From positions 27,489 to 91,488 of the forward strand of contig JAULBX010016083.1 in NCBI GenBank assembly GCA_032358255.1: a stretch of 64,000 bases of DNA, given 5' to 3'. Numbering within the stretch: the stretch's first letter is position 1; each line of letters begins with the position of its first letter. The translations under genes were made by a program, and so were the position numbers. This stretch comes from Heterotrichella gracilis. Its lineage: Eukaryota > Sar > Xanthophyceae > Tribonematales > Xanthonemataceae. Shown here one piece after another: positions 51,322-64,000 of this stretch. The notes beneath the pieces were generated by a model. That model searched no databases. It saw only the letters and a list, made by a program, of their open reading frames with translations, and had not been told where the DNA came from.

Positions 51322-53024
51322 ATGAAACAGCTCAAAGCACTTCTGTCTAGGAACAACACAGAAAGCAGCAGTGCTGCCAGGGGCTCACCTGAGGCACCTC
51401 CAGCGCCAGTTTCGCGTGAGCCATCTGCTGACACGCTGCTGAAAACCGACAGCTCTGGGTACGAAACATCTGTGGGTTGCTGAGGGTTGCAGCAGCACTA
51501 GAACTTTCCCTTTGCTTGACCGAGTTGTGTGCTGCAGCCCAACGGAGTCCAAAAAGATGGCCAGTGGGAAGACCGTCAACGCCCCCTCCAGCTTCTACTG
51601 CCCAGTTTCAATGGAACTTATGACTGATCCTGTCATGGTCGCTACTGGGCACACCTACGATCGTGTCTGCATCGAGCGGTGGCTCCAGCAAGGTCACAGG
51701 ACGTGCCCTGTGACTGGCACCAGGCTAAGGCACCTGGAGCTGACGCCCAACTTTGCTCTGCGCAGTGCTATCCAGGCAAGCTTCCCATGTGCTGTGTACG
51801 CTCTCCCGTGACTGTGCTTGTGCTGGCCAAGGTGCTTCAACTCACCCTTAATATGGTTCACTGATATATGTGTGTGCCGGCTGTGTGCAGGAATGGGCGC
51901 AGTCCAACAACGTGCCAATGCCCCACAGAGATACCCGGGCGACAGCCACAGCATACAAGTGGGAAGAAACCAGCAACATCTTGCAGGTAACCCTTTGCTC
52001 ATTCAGCTAACGCTGTGGGCATCTGATTGAACGCTTGCAAACTCGGCAAGACTGCAAGCTGGTGGTGGCTAAGAACTGTGTCCACTGTTGGGTGCAGGGA
52101 CATGAGGAGATTGTTTGGGCGATGGAGGTTTCAGGCAACAGGCTGTTTTCAGCGTCAGCTGATAAGACAATCAGGGTGTGGGATATTGAGACCAAGCGGT
52201 GCATCCAGGTGTTGGAGGACCACACCAGGCCTGTTCTGTCGTTATCGGTGGTTGGCAACAAGCTCTTCTCAGGGTCTTATGACTACTCTATCAGGGCCTG
52301 GAGTCTGGACAGCCTCAGCAAGATAAAGACTCTGCAAGGACACACAGATGCTGTGCGGGCGCTGGCAGTGTCAGGCAACCTTTTGTTTTCTGGGTCATAT
52401 GATGGCAGTGTCAAAGTGTGGGACACAGAAACTTTGGAGTGCGCCAAAACCTTGTTTGGGCACACTGGGCCTGTGCGCACGCTCATCTGCTGCAGCGGCA
52501 AGTTGTTCTCTGGATCATACGACAAGACAGTGCGGGTATGGGATGTGCAGACCCTCCAATGTCTGCAAGTCCTGCAGGGGCATGGCGGCGCAGTTCGTGC
52601 CCTGACAGCGCACGGCAAGAAGGTGTTTTCTGGCTCTGATGATGCAACCATCAAGGTCTGGGATGCTGAGAGTCTGCAGTGTGTGAAGACTCTGGAAGGG
52701 CACGAGGACAATGTGCGTGTGTTGGCTGTTGGGGAGCGCTTTGTTTTCTCAGGGTCTTGGGACAAAACCATACGGGTATGGGATGTCAGCACCCTGCGGT
52801 GTTCCAAGGTCCTGGAGGGGCATCAGGAAGCTGTGCTGGCCTTGGCAGTGACCGGCAACTACCTGGTGTCTGGGTCGTATGATACCACAGTGAGGTTCTG
52901 GAACTTGGACAACTTCAGGTGCACAAGGAAGTGCGAGGGGCACGACGACGCTGTGCGTGTCCTTGCCACCTCGCGGGGCCAGGTGTTTTCTGGGGCATAT
53001 GATGGCACCATTGGGGTGTGGTGA
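51322..53024 (+). CDS. U-box / WD40-repeat protein, predicted E3 ubiquitin ligase
   Basis: Four exons (51322-51458, 51538-51775, 51891-51986, 52098-53024) sum to 1398 bases, 465 residues. A Ser/Pro-rich N-terminus is followed at about residues 60-105 by a U-box: FYCPVSMELMTDPVMVATGH, TYDRVCIERWLQQGH and TCPVTGTRL. U-boxes bind E2 enzymes without zinc. After a 40-residue linker come eight WD40 units of exactly 40 residues each (GH to WD pattern, e.g. LQGHTDAVRALAV, FSGSYDGSVKVWD), nearly filling the last exon. The WD40 part would recruit substrate. PRP19 also joins a U-box to WD40, but it has a long coiled coil between them that is absent here. The second intron starts with GC (CAG|gcaagc). 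An alternative acceptor for exon 4 at 52065 keeps the frame but looks weaker. Confidence 0.92.
51776..51890 (+). other. GC-AG intron in the U-box/WD40 gene
   Basis: CAG|gcaagc to gtgtgcag|gaa. It is the only junction that joins SAIQ to EWAQSN in frame. Confidence 0.75.
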
Positions 53025-53967
53025 AGTGTGCCGACTTTTTTTGCTCAACCCTTTTTTCACCATGGGTTCCTGGGGTGCGTTGGACAGCCTTCTGGTCTCC
53101 AGATAACGACCACAACGTTCGGTGTTTTGCCAAACATGTGTAGCCCTTTGCGCCACCCATTTCTGGGTGATGTGCCAGTGAGGTCCTGTGTAGCTAAGGC
53201 TGAGGGTGTACTTTTGCCCAACACCGCGCAGCTGGCAAATGACATGGATGTCTGGGCGGGGGCGGGTGTATTACTATCGAAATACTACCGTATTGTTTTC
53301 TGTGCATGCAGTCCATATCGCTTTGGCTGCAGTTTTACTTCACTCGTGTTTATGCATGTGTAGCACTTGCATGCAGCATTTTAGTTAGCCCTTGAGAATG
53401 AAACACCAGACCTGGTGAAGGTGTGGTCACAATGGCCCAGTTGTGCAATAGCAGTAACCCGACAATGCGCTGTATTGACTGACCACCAACTTGACTGCTT
53501 GGAGCAATGCCACTGACTTGCAATCTAGCAGGGTGCGAAGGCCTTCAGAGGTTGAGATATTGCTTTTTATGGTTCAAGTTCAGAGTAAGCAGCTGGTCTC
53601 ACTCGTGAAGTGGTATTTCGCTGGGAAACATACACTCACTGCTTAGCCTACTGCGCTAGTCACTGGCTGTATTTGTAAGGTGTAGTCACAATTTATAGGG
53701 AATTTGGTGCTATGCTGCATTCACGGTGACTTTGCTGGGGTATGAATGCGGCCATGTACAAAGAAACTTGGTGAAAATAGGGGAAGAGGCTGCTCCTGGG
53801 GACGTCAAGGCGCTTAAAGGGACAGGGCAGATATTGCGTAGTTAGTACCCCCAGAGCCTGGGCTGTGGACTATGTAGCCTGCACCACCTAGTTGTGTGCA
53901 CTGCAGGCGCTGCGGCACCACCAGCTGATGATACAAGTTGTTGGTTGCCATGGCTCTGTGCCTGGCT
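53025..53967. other. Intergenic, convergent 3' ends
   Basis: About 0.9 kb that includes the 3' flanks of the U-box/WD40 gene (+) and the next gene (-). I see no exon or structured repeat. Confidence 0.5.
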
Positions 53968-56900
53968 TCACAACTCAATGTGCAGTGCTGTGGGCTGGGC
54001 CCTGCCTGCCTCCTGCAGCCCCACGTTGAGTGCCACGTCCCAGTCACCACGGTCCCCAAGCGTGTTCCAGCTGGACGGCATGTAGCGCTTGCGCCGCTTG
54101 CCGCATGTCTTTGGGGGAAATGTGTGGGGCACCTGGGGCACGTCTATATCCCACGGCTGCCACACAGGGGGGATGAAAGGCGCCTGCAGGGGCCGTTACA
54201 GAGGTGAGCACTTCCACCGAGTTCATGGGCTTTCAAATGGGCTGCAATGGAAGATATGACAACACACATCGTGGAAGCAAAGCAGAACGCCAAATGATCG
54301 GCTGGGCATGCTTCTCTATGACCATATGCGCACACCGTCATTGCGTCGCATACCTTGCACGTGTCTCTGCTGTGTTTATGTGCCAGATGCAGGTCGTACA
54401 CCACATGTGGTTTCATATCTGCTAGGCTCACTGGCACAGCCTGCGCTTGTACCTGCAGCAATGAGCGGCAGCAAAAAATTAACATATGGTCTAGCTGTCA
54501 GGAGAGCTTGTTTGCCACTGTGATGGGATACACACATAACAGACATGCAACAGTTGCAGTACAATGGCTGCGAGTACCGCCTTGAGTGTGCAACACCTAC
54601 ATCGTGATCCGCCACCTCCGACGGGAGGGCTCTGAGGCATGCCACCCCTGTGTCCCCACGTGCTCGCGCCAGCATGTATGTGCCAGGTGGGAGCAGTGCC
54701 AGTTGGTCCAGCAAGTCCAGCACAGGCCTGAGCAGTGGCGCCGCATGCACCCGCCCCCCCGACAGTGAAGAGAGGGAGGACAGGGTCAGGCGCTGCACCT
54801 GCGCCAACTGGCTCTGCACCACATGCACACGCGCCACCTGCAAGCACAAACGCATTGCCAATCAGCTCACAATAATGCTAGTCAAATGTCTAGATTCCCA
54901 AATGCGCTAACATGCGCAACGTGCAGAATTTTTAGATTTTATTTTAAATACAAGGAGTTTCACCAGATGGCACCATGCACATTTGCCAGACAGGCACTCC
55001 GGCCAATACTACCGGCCGCTTAACCCACATTATGACAACTCAAGGAAGCACATGGGCCATGTTGCAGGTTTATGTTTCTGCCCCAGACCTGTACCCACCA
55101 TGAGGTCTGCCTCGCGGCGCAGGTACAGCTGCGCCCACATGCGCACCAGCTCCTCCTGCTGCCACTCCTCCTGCCCCTGGCCCTCGTCCAGGTAGTCCGC
55201 CTTCGCACGCACCAATGCACCGCGCGCACTGCCGGCCAACACCCCCGACACATGGCTACGTACCACCACCCTGCAGCAACCCAGTATGTCAGCTGGAAAC
55301 CCAATGTGCTGCAGGTGCTTGGTGTGCTGTTTTGAGATGAGCAACCACGCACCCGTGCTTGCCAAACCGCCACACGTCATAGCAGCACTGCCTCTCCCAC
55401 ATTGAGCTGCCCGCCTTGATCCCAGGCATCGCTTGCAGGGCGGCGTCACCACCTGCATCCCCTGAGTTCCCAGTAGGCGACGATTGGGCCGCACCAACGT
55501 CACGAGCCGCCCCAGCATGGTGCGGCAGACTTTGCGCCACCACTGCATACTTGTACAGGCGCTGGTGGCGAGTGCGCAGGTCCTCCTGGCGGGCGGGCAG
55601 CGGCTTGTCCACAAACACGGTGCAAGGGCGGGCCCCAGCTGCTGCGCGGCGTGTGCGGGTGGCCATGCCGGCCCCCGTTCCATCACCTGCAACAACAATC
55701 ACCTATGTACATGATCCAGCATATGCCATGCCGCAGTATACTCAATGCAAAAAGCACCAGCATCCGGCCAATCCCTGCCTCTTCACGGCCATCACCTGGC
55801 TCAATCACCACTGGCACCTCCCAGCCAGGCGCCTGTGGTCCCGCCATCAGCCCTGCCAGCGCAGCAAAGGCCGAGGCCGCCATGGCCACCTGCGCTCCAT
55901 GCGAGGCAAGCACCGCACAGCAGGAGGCGTCGTGGGCCAGGGGCGGGACGGGTTGCTTGCGGAAGGCAGGCTGGGTACCGCCAATGCTGCTGTGAGCTTT
56001 GCGCGGTGTGCACCCGCTGTCAACGAGTTCCGACTTTGCGCCAGATTGTGCCTGCGGCTCACCAGCCGGTGGCCAGTGTGATGCGTCTGCTGGGGCAGGG
56101 ATGTAGGGCACATGCGGCGGAAAGTGCATGCCCGATTGTGGCAGGTGGAGGGGATGGGCAGTCCCTTCGCGCCTATCTTGCTGCACGTATGCAACATCCA
56201 CCGCTCCCTGCACCATATGACCAAGCAGTTAGCCCTCACATACACCTGCAATGGCACCGCAAATACCCATTACAAGATGACATTCAACCCACCTGAACGG
56301 ATGGGTCAGGCAAAGCAAACACCTGGTGGAGGCGCCACAGCTGCGGCCACCCCACCACACTCTCGCGCTGCTGCCTGGCGTTCTCCTGCACAGACGGATG
56401 GTATGCATATTCAGGTCGGAAGGGTGAAGACAAAGGGCAATGTTGGCCAGCACAGCACACAGGTGACCCTAATTTTGCCACCAAAACATGGTGCGCACTG
56501 CCTGCACCTCCATGTGTGATGCAGCAACTGGGTTGCAGTAGCTGTAGCGCTGCTCATCCGCCATGGCGTTGTGCCAGGTGTGGTCCACATACTGCGCCTG
56601 TTCCTGGGCCACCCGTGCAGCCAGTGTGCTGTGGCGTGCGCGGTCCTTGGTCGACAAGGGAACACCTACAGGCACACCCCACAGCATGATACCAAGCTCC
56701 AGCAGGCACTCATCATGGCTGAACAAGGTAGCGCACACAGGGGCAGAAGCCGCCAAGGTTACCTGTGTGCTGCAGGAACCAGCTGTGCTCCTGGGCGTCA
56801 AGGGAGGACCACTGCATGACTTTCTCAGACATAGGCTGATCCCTCCCGACAGGACCCCGCAACTTGTCCTCCCCTTCACCCGCCCCAACATCAGTGCCCC

Positions 56901-57490
56901 CTTTGCGGTTGCCCCGCCTGCCCTTGGTGTGCTCCTTCTTGCCCTGCAGGCGCGAAATGCACCCCTCACACACGGCATCAAGACCACCCATGAATGCAAT
57001 ATGCCTGCCCGCCTGACAGTGGTGCAAAGGGGTATGGAGCAAACCTGGGTTACTAGCTGCATAGGCCAGCTGCCGCTGCATCATTCAGTTTAGGCCACTG
57101 CACAGTCCAGCCATGCTGCCCCTCCTTGCTGTGCACCTGTTCCGCGCGCGCCGTATCCCGCAGCTGGCTGTACATGCGCGCAAAGTCTGGGTCATGTCGC
57201 GGGTGGTTAGGGTTGAGCAGCGTGCTGATGGGGGGCCCTCCGCCGGCGGCACGCGCCTGTACCAGCGCCTGCAACCCCAGGGTGGCCACGCTTGCAGACG
57301 ACGTGGCATGGGGAGCAGCTAAGTCGTCACCACCAGGGCTGGAGGTAGGTACCCGCTGCTCCTCCTGAAGGGGGCAGGTCGAGGCCGGGTCATCACCTGG
57401 TCCTACATGTCCTGCTGCTGGCGCAGGTGGCGCATACTTCTGTGCACCCGCCTCCGTGTGCGAGTGCTCCCCGTGTGGTGGCAACTGCGC
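53968..57490 (-). CDS. Large protein with possible NARG2/ICE2 C-terminal domain (5' end unresolved)
   Basis: The 3' part is firm: exons 56385-56293, 56207-55796, 55686-55353, 55270-55099, 54837-54601, 54452-54354 and 54183-53968 are mutually in phase. Further exons are likely at about 56665-56490, 56943-56763 and about 57490-57070, but one or two donors there are unclear, as is the start. N-terminal parts are low-complexity (His, Pro, Gly, Ala-rich). The C-terminal about 350 residues show TVFVDKPLPARQEDLRTRHQ, CCYDVWRFGKHG, LRPVLDLLDQLALLPPGTYM, MKPHVVYDLHLAHKHS and VPQVPHTFPPK. The conserved LPPGTYML block and the final TFPPK remind me of the NARG2/ICE2 domain of the little elongation complex (snRNA transcription). 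This is a recollection, not a proven match. The alternative is a lineage-specific nuclear protein. Confidence 0.5.
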
Positions 57491-58627
57491 AGAGGGTAGC
57501 AAGACCGTCAAGCACGTAGTGCCAGCAGGGCAAGCAGTGGCACACCAACACCAAGCAGCAGCGCACCAGGTCTGCCAGTGCAGCCTTGAAGGCCGAGCGT
57601 TCAAGTAGTACGTGTGGCGGCAGGAAGGAGTGGCCATGCACATCGCATACATCCCTGCACCACAACAGCAGCTGTCATGAGCTGCGGCCACAAGGACCGA
57701 GGCGCAGTGGGGTTGTGCCATAGCGCGCCCAGCAGCGTTTTGAGTGCAGGGTGGGCGCACCTGCAGGGGAGTGCAGGTGGCGGGGCCTGTGGTGGGGGGC
57801 ACTGCGAGGTGGCAGCGCCCCGTGGACTGAGCAGCTGGTACGGCAGCGGCGGAAGCACAGGTGACAACAGCTTGGGTCTGCAAAAGCCACAGTGGTGTGC
57901 AGCTTTTAAAGTGCGTGACAGGGTGCCTTGAACACAGTATTGCACAGCAGCAACAGAATTTGCAACGACCGCCTACGTGCAGCAACTGGATGTGCTATCA
58001 CTGACAACCGATATGGTCAGCCAGGCAGCGCGATACCGGGCACAAAGACAGGTACAAGTAGCTGCATGCATGCAGTGGACTTGCGTGCATATGCATGCAT
58101 GCCACACAGTATACAGGGGCATATTCCATCAACAGCATACGGCGCAAGAGCCAAACTGAAGGTGATGCTGTACAGGCTGTTGCCCGGGCACACACTCGCA
58201 CCACACCTGCCCATACTGCACTCTGGCCAGACCAATCGGGTCAGCGTTGTGCCATTCCACGGTGCACGTGTATCAAGACCTGCGCCACTTGCAGTCCTTT
58301 CAACGTGGCTGATTTGCACCATACGCTTTGTGTTCAGATGGCTCTCTTGCCATAGGTTATATGATACGTGATGCATCTGGTGCACCCCAGGCATGCCTAG
58401 GCACTGCTGGCAGCAGGCTTATGAGTGGCGAGCGTGGGGCAAAATTGCGGATGGCTGGGTCCCAGGCGCCTGTGGCGAATGCCACCGTCTGCCTACTTCA
58501 GCGGTGGTTCTGGGCGCCTGCGACGGCGGAGTTGCACCCTTCGAAAGTTATGGCCATATGTAGCAAGCGAGCTAACACCTGCCAGCTTTTGCACCCGCTT
58601 GCAGAACTGGTTTGTGGTCCAGGAAGG
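57491..58627. promoter_or_regulatory. Divergent stretch upstream of EF-Tu
   Basis: It probably includes the missing 5' exon(s) of the minus-strand gene (an exon-like frame covers about 57400-57660) and both promoters. Runs of gcatgcatgc occur at 58064-58105. Confidence 0.35.
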
Positions 58628-62330
<3,703 letters not shown>

Positions 62331-63077
62331 GAGACCAGCGTGGGCATGGGGCAGCGCGGTGAATGAAATGACCGTACAATTTGCGGCCATTAAAATGTGT
62401 ATATAGAACAGCCACCTCATGTGGTTATGGCGGATAGACGTGTACGTGAATCATGAGGCTATCAACAAGGTTGAAGCAGACCTATATCCCACTGTTATTT
62501 GAGGCCTCCTTAGTCACAATGACATGTTGTTATATTGCTTGCTGCCCATGTTCTTGGGGTGTTGGAGCAATGTGTGGTGCTTGCATGCAACAAAGGTCTG
62601 TGGCGGCATTGGAGAATGCAACTTTAACCCAACAGCATTTTGAGAGGCATTTGCCAAACACATGGTGGTTGGAAAATACTAGAAACAATAATTGTAAACT
62701 TTGTCTGAAACCATTGTATTCCCTGGAAGAGGGGGAGGCAAGAGGCATCGGCTAGTCAACTGCCAGCCTGGTTCTGAGAAGTTGTGGTGTAAGCGGATCT
62801 TTCCACCTGCCACGTGGGTGCACATCCCGGGACCATATTATTTATTTCCCGCGGCGCACATGTGCAGTGCTACGGTAAGCACCGTAAAGCCATCCTGTGT
62901 GGTGCTGGCACCGTGCTGCTGCCTCTCCTGGCCAAGCCGGCCCCCTGCCATGTACATGGACCTTTAAAAAATGCCCCGCGTTCATGGGGGTGGATGGCCA
63001 CGCAGGGGACTTGGACCAGGGGACGCTTCCCGGAAGCGTTGTCAACTGTTTTATTACTTATTTATTTTATTTTATTT

Positions 63078-63281
63078 TCGCGGTGCCAAAATTACCAGGC
63101 ACAGGCCAACCCGGGAAACACACGAAACAAAAGAGAACAATTTATCATTACTAATAATTTTGCAAAGAGAAAGAGTTGGCCCCATATTTTGAAAAATTGT
63201 ATGATATAAAAAAATTCTCCTCTTTTGTTTCGTGTGTTTCCCTTGGCCTGTGCCTTGCCCTTGTAACTTTGGCGCCGCGAA
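63078..63281. repeat. Long imperfect inverted repeat (arms about 62-68 bp, loop about 72 bp)
   Basis: The left arm 63078-63141 and right arm 63214-63281 are near-complementary over blocks such as GGAAACACACGAAACAAAAG, GGCACAGGCCAA and CGCGG-GCCAAA, with two small gaps. T-rich sequence precedes the left arm and an A/TA run follows the right arm. Confidence 0.85.
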
Positions 63282-63460
63282 AAAAATATATATATATATA
63301 TGAGACCCTACAAGTGCTTTTTTCTCTTTTCGTTGAGAAAGTGTCCACGTTACAGTTTCATGCTGAAGTTGAAGGGCCCAGCACGCCAAATGGAGGCGCA
63401 ACACCACAATCAGGGGGAATACATGGACCCCCGTGCTGTGAGCAGTTCCCAGGATACCTT

Positions 63461-63590
63461 GGCAAGTGGAGTTTTTTTTTTTCCCCTCCTTTTCTTATCT
63501 TTTTACAAGGCAAGTGGAGTGCCGGAAATCTTGAGTGCCGGAACCGAAAACGGAAAAAAAAAAAAAAAAAAAGTGGAGTGCCGGGTGTGC
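63461..63590. repeat. Homopolymer tracts and short direct repeats
   Basis: GGCAAGTGGAG occurs at 63461 and 63510. AAGTGGAGTGCCGG occurs at 63512 and again at 63571. An 11-T tract lies at 63472-63482 and a 19-A tract at 63554-63572. Confidence 0.8.
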
Positions 63591-64000
63591 CAAAGCGCCA
63601 GCACATGTTGTGTGCTCCACCTACATGGCGGCACTGTTCGGACTTTGGACCTGAGTCTGCGTGCTCCCCATGGATCTAGCGATCCCGTCATTGACCTCAC
63701 TTTGGCTTCATGCCTCACATTGCAGTGTCCAACAGACCTGCCATTTGAGCCCTGCGTGGCTCCGCCCTGAGAGGTGGTTTGTACCTGGCCTTGCTTTTGC
63801 TGGCTGGGGAAATTTCCCCCTCTTTGTTCAAACACATGTGTGATTGTGGTTCTTGTAACTCTTTACAAGATTTATTTGACAGTCACATTCAGGGAGCCAA
63901 CCCGGGCTCGCGAGACTGTTGGAGGTGCTTGAAAAAGTCACCCCGCTTACTAAATAAACTGTGAATTAATGGAGCCACATTGGCCCCACATATACTACCA

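Larger units (their letters stand above)
62331..64000. other. Gene-free right end, repeat-rich
   Basis: EF-Tu 3' flank to about 62700, then sequence with a long inverted repeat (63078-63281), homopolymer tracts and short direct repeats (63461-63590). A Cys-containing frame near 63830-63960 (CDCGSCNSLQDLFDSH and CWRC) might be a relic of a mobile-element zinc-binding region, but it is too short to assign. Confidence 0.4.

Noticed and set aside
57053-57985. 310-codon open frame on the minus strand
   Set aside because: Only its 3' part fits as an exon of the NARG2-like gene. The rest is Cys/His-rich, low-complexity and crosses likely splice sites.
62453-62760. Possible small gene after EF-Tu
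   Set aside because: The frame is Cys/Thr-rich with no motif and no plausible splicing. It is more likely 3' flank.

Overview
The window is nuclear DNA of a photosynthetic eukaryote, most likely a chlorophyte green alga. Coding sequence is split by many short GT-AG introns. Several predicted proteins carry plastid or mitochondrial targeting extensions. The gene set is plant-like: LL-diaminopimelate aminotransferase, nuclear-encoded plastid ribosomal protein uL29, an HCF173-type SDR/CIA30 protein, an LPA3-type DUF1995 protein, fused HPPK-DHPS and mitochondrial-type EF-Tu. I cannot name the species. I see no bacterial operons, CRISPR array, rRNA, convincing tRNA, or intact transposon.

Eighteen protein genes can be supported. 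In order they are: TPR protein (+, 5' end outside the window), sialidase-like membrane protein (+), DapL (-), C2H2 zinc-finger membrane protein (-), FabG-like SDR (+), AAAP amino-acid permease (-), HCF173-like SDR/CIA30 protein (-), FtsJ-family methyltransferase (+), HPPK-DHPS (-), plastid uL29 (-), aldo/keto reductase (+), PAPS/APS-reductase-like protein (-), quinolinate phosphoribosyltransferase (-), degenerate histidine phosphatase (+), LPA3-like DUF1995 protein (-), U-box/WD40 protein (+), a large protein with a possible NARG2/ICE2 C-terminal domain (-), and EF-Tu (+). For twelve of them I could place every coding exon so that the summed length is a multiple of three with consistent phases. 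The 5' ends of the TPR, HPPK-DHPS and NARG2-like genes, the first exon of NadC, and one splice junction of the sialidase-like gene remain open.

The genes do not form one pathway. Themes are photosystem II biogenesis (HCF173-like, LPA3-like), organelle translation (uL29, EF-Tu, possibly the FtsJ methyltransferase), and primary metabolism (lysine, folate, NAD, sulfate reduction, reductases). Many neighbours are divergent pairs separated by about 0.5-1 kb, which probably act as shared promoter regions.

The non-coding DNA is rich in TGCATGCA-type palindromes, small tandem duplications and hairpins. The right end (after about 62.8 kb) holds a long inverted repeat and homopolymer tracts and looks repeat-derived. 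The points most worth a second look are: a histidine phosphatase whose catalytic His is Gln; a sulfate reductase without Fe-S cysteine pairs; a four-copy tryptophan/arginine repeat at the C-terminus of the HCF173-like protein; two GC-AG introns; a U-box joined to an eight-repeat WD40 array of strict 40-residue period; and an overlapping A-B-A'-B' inverted-repeat element. I do not see a clear new multi-gene system.
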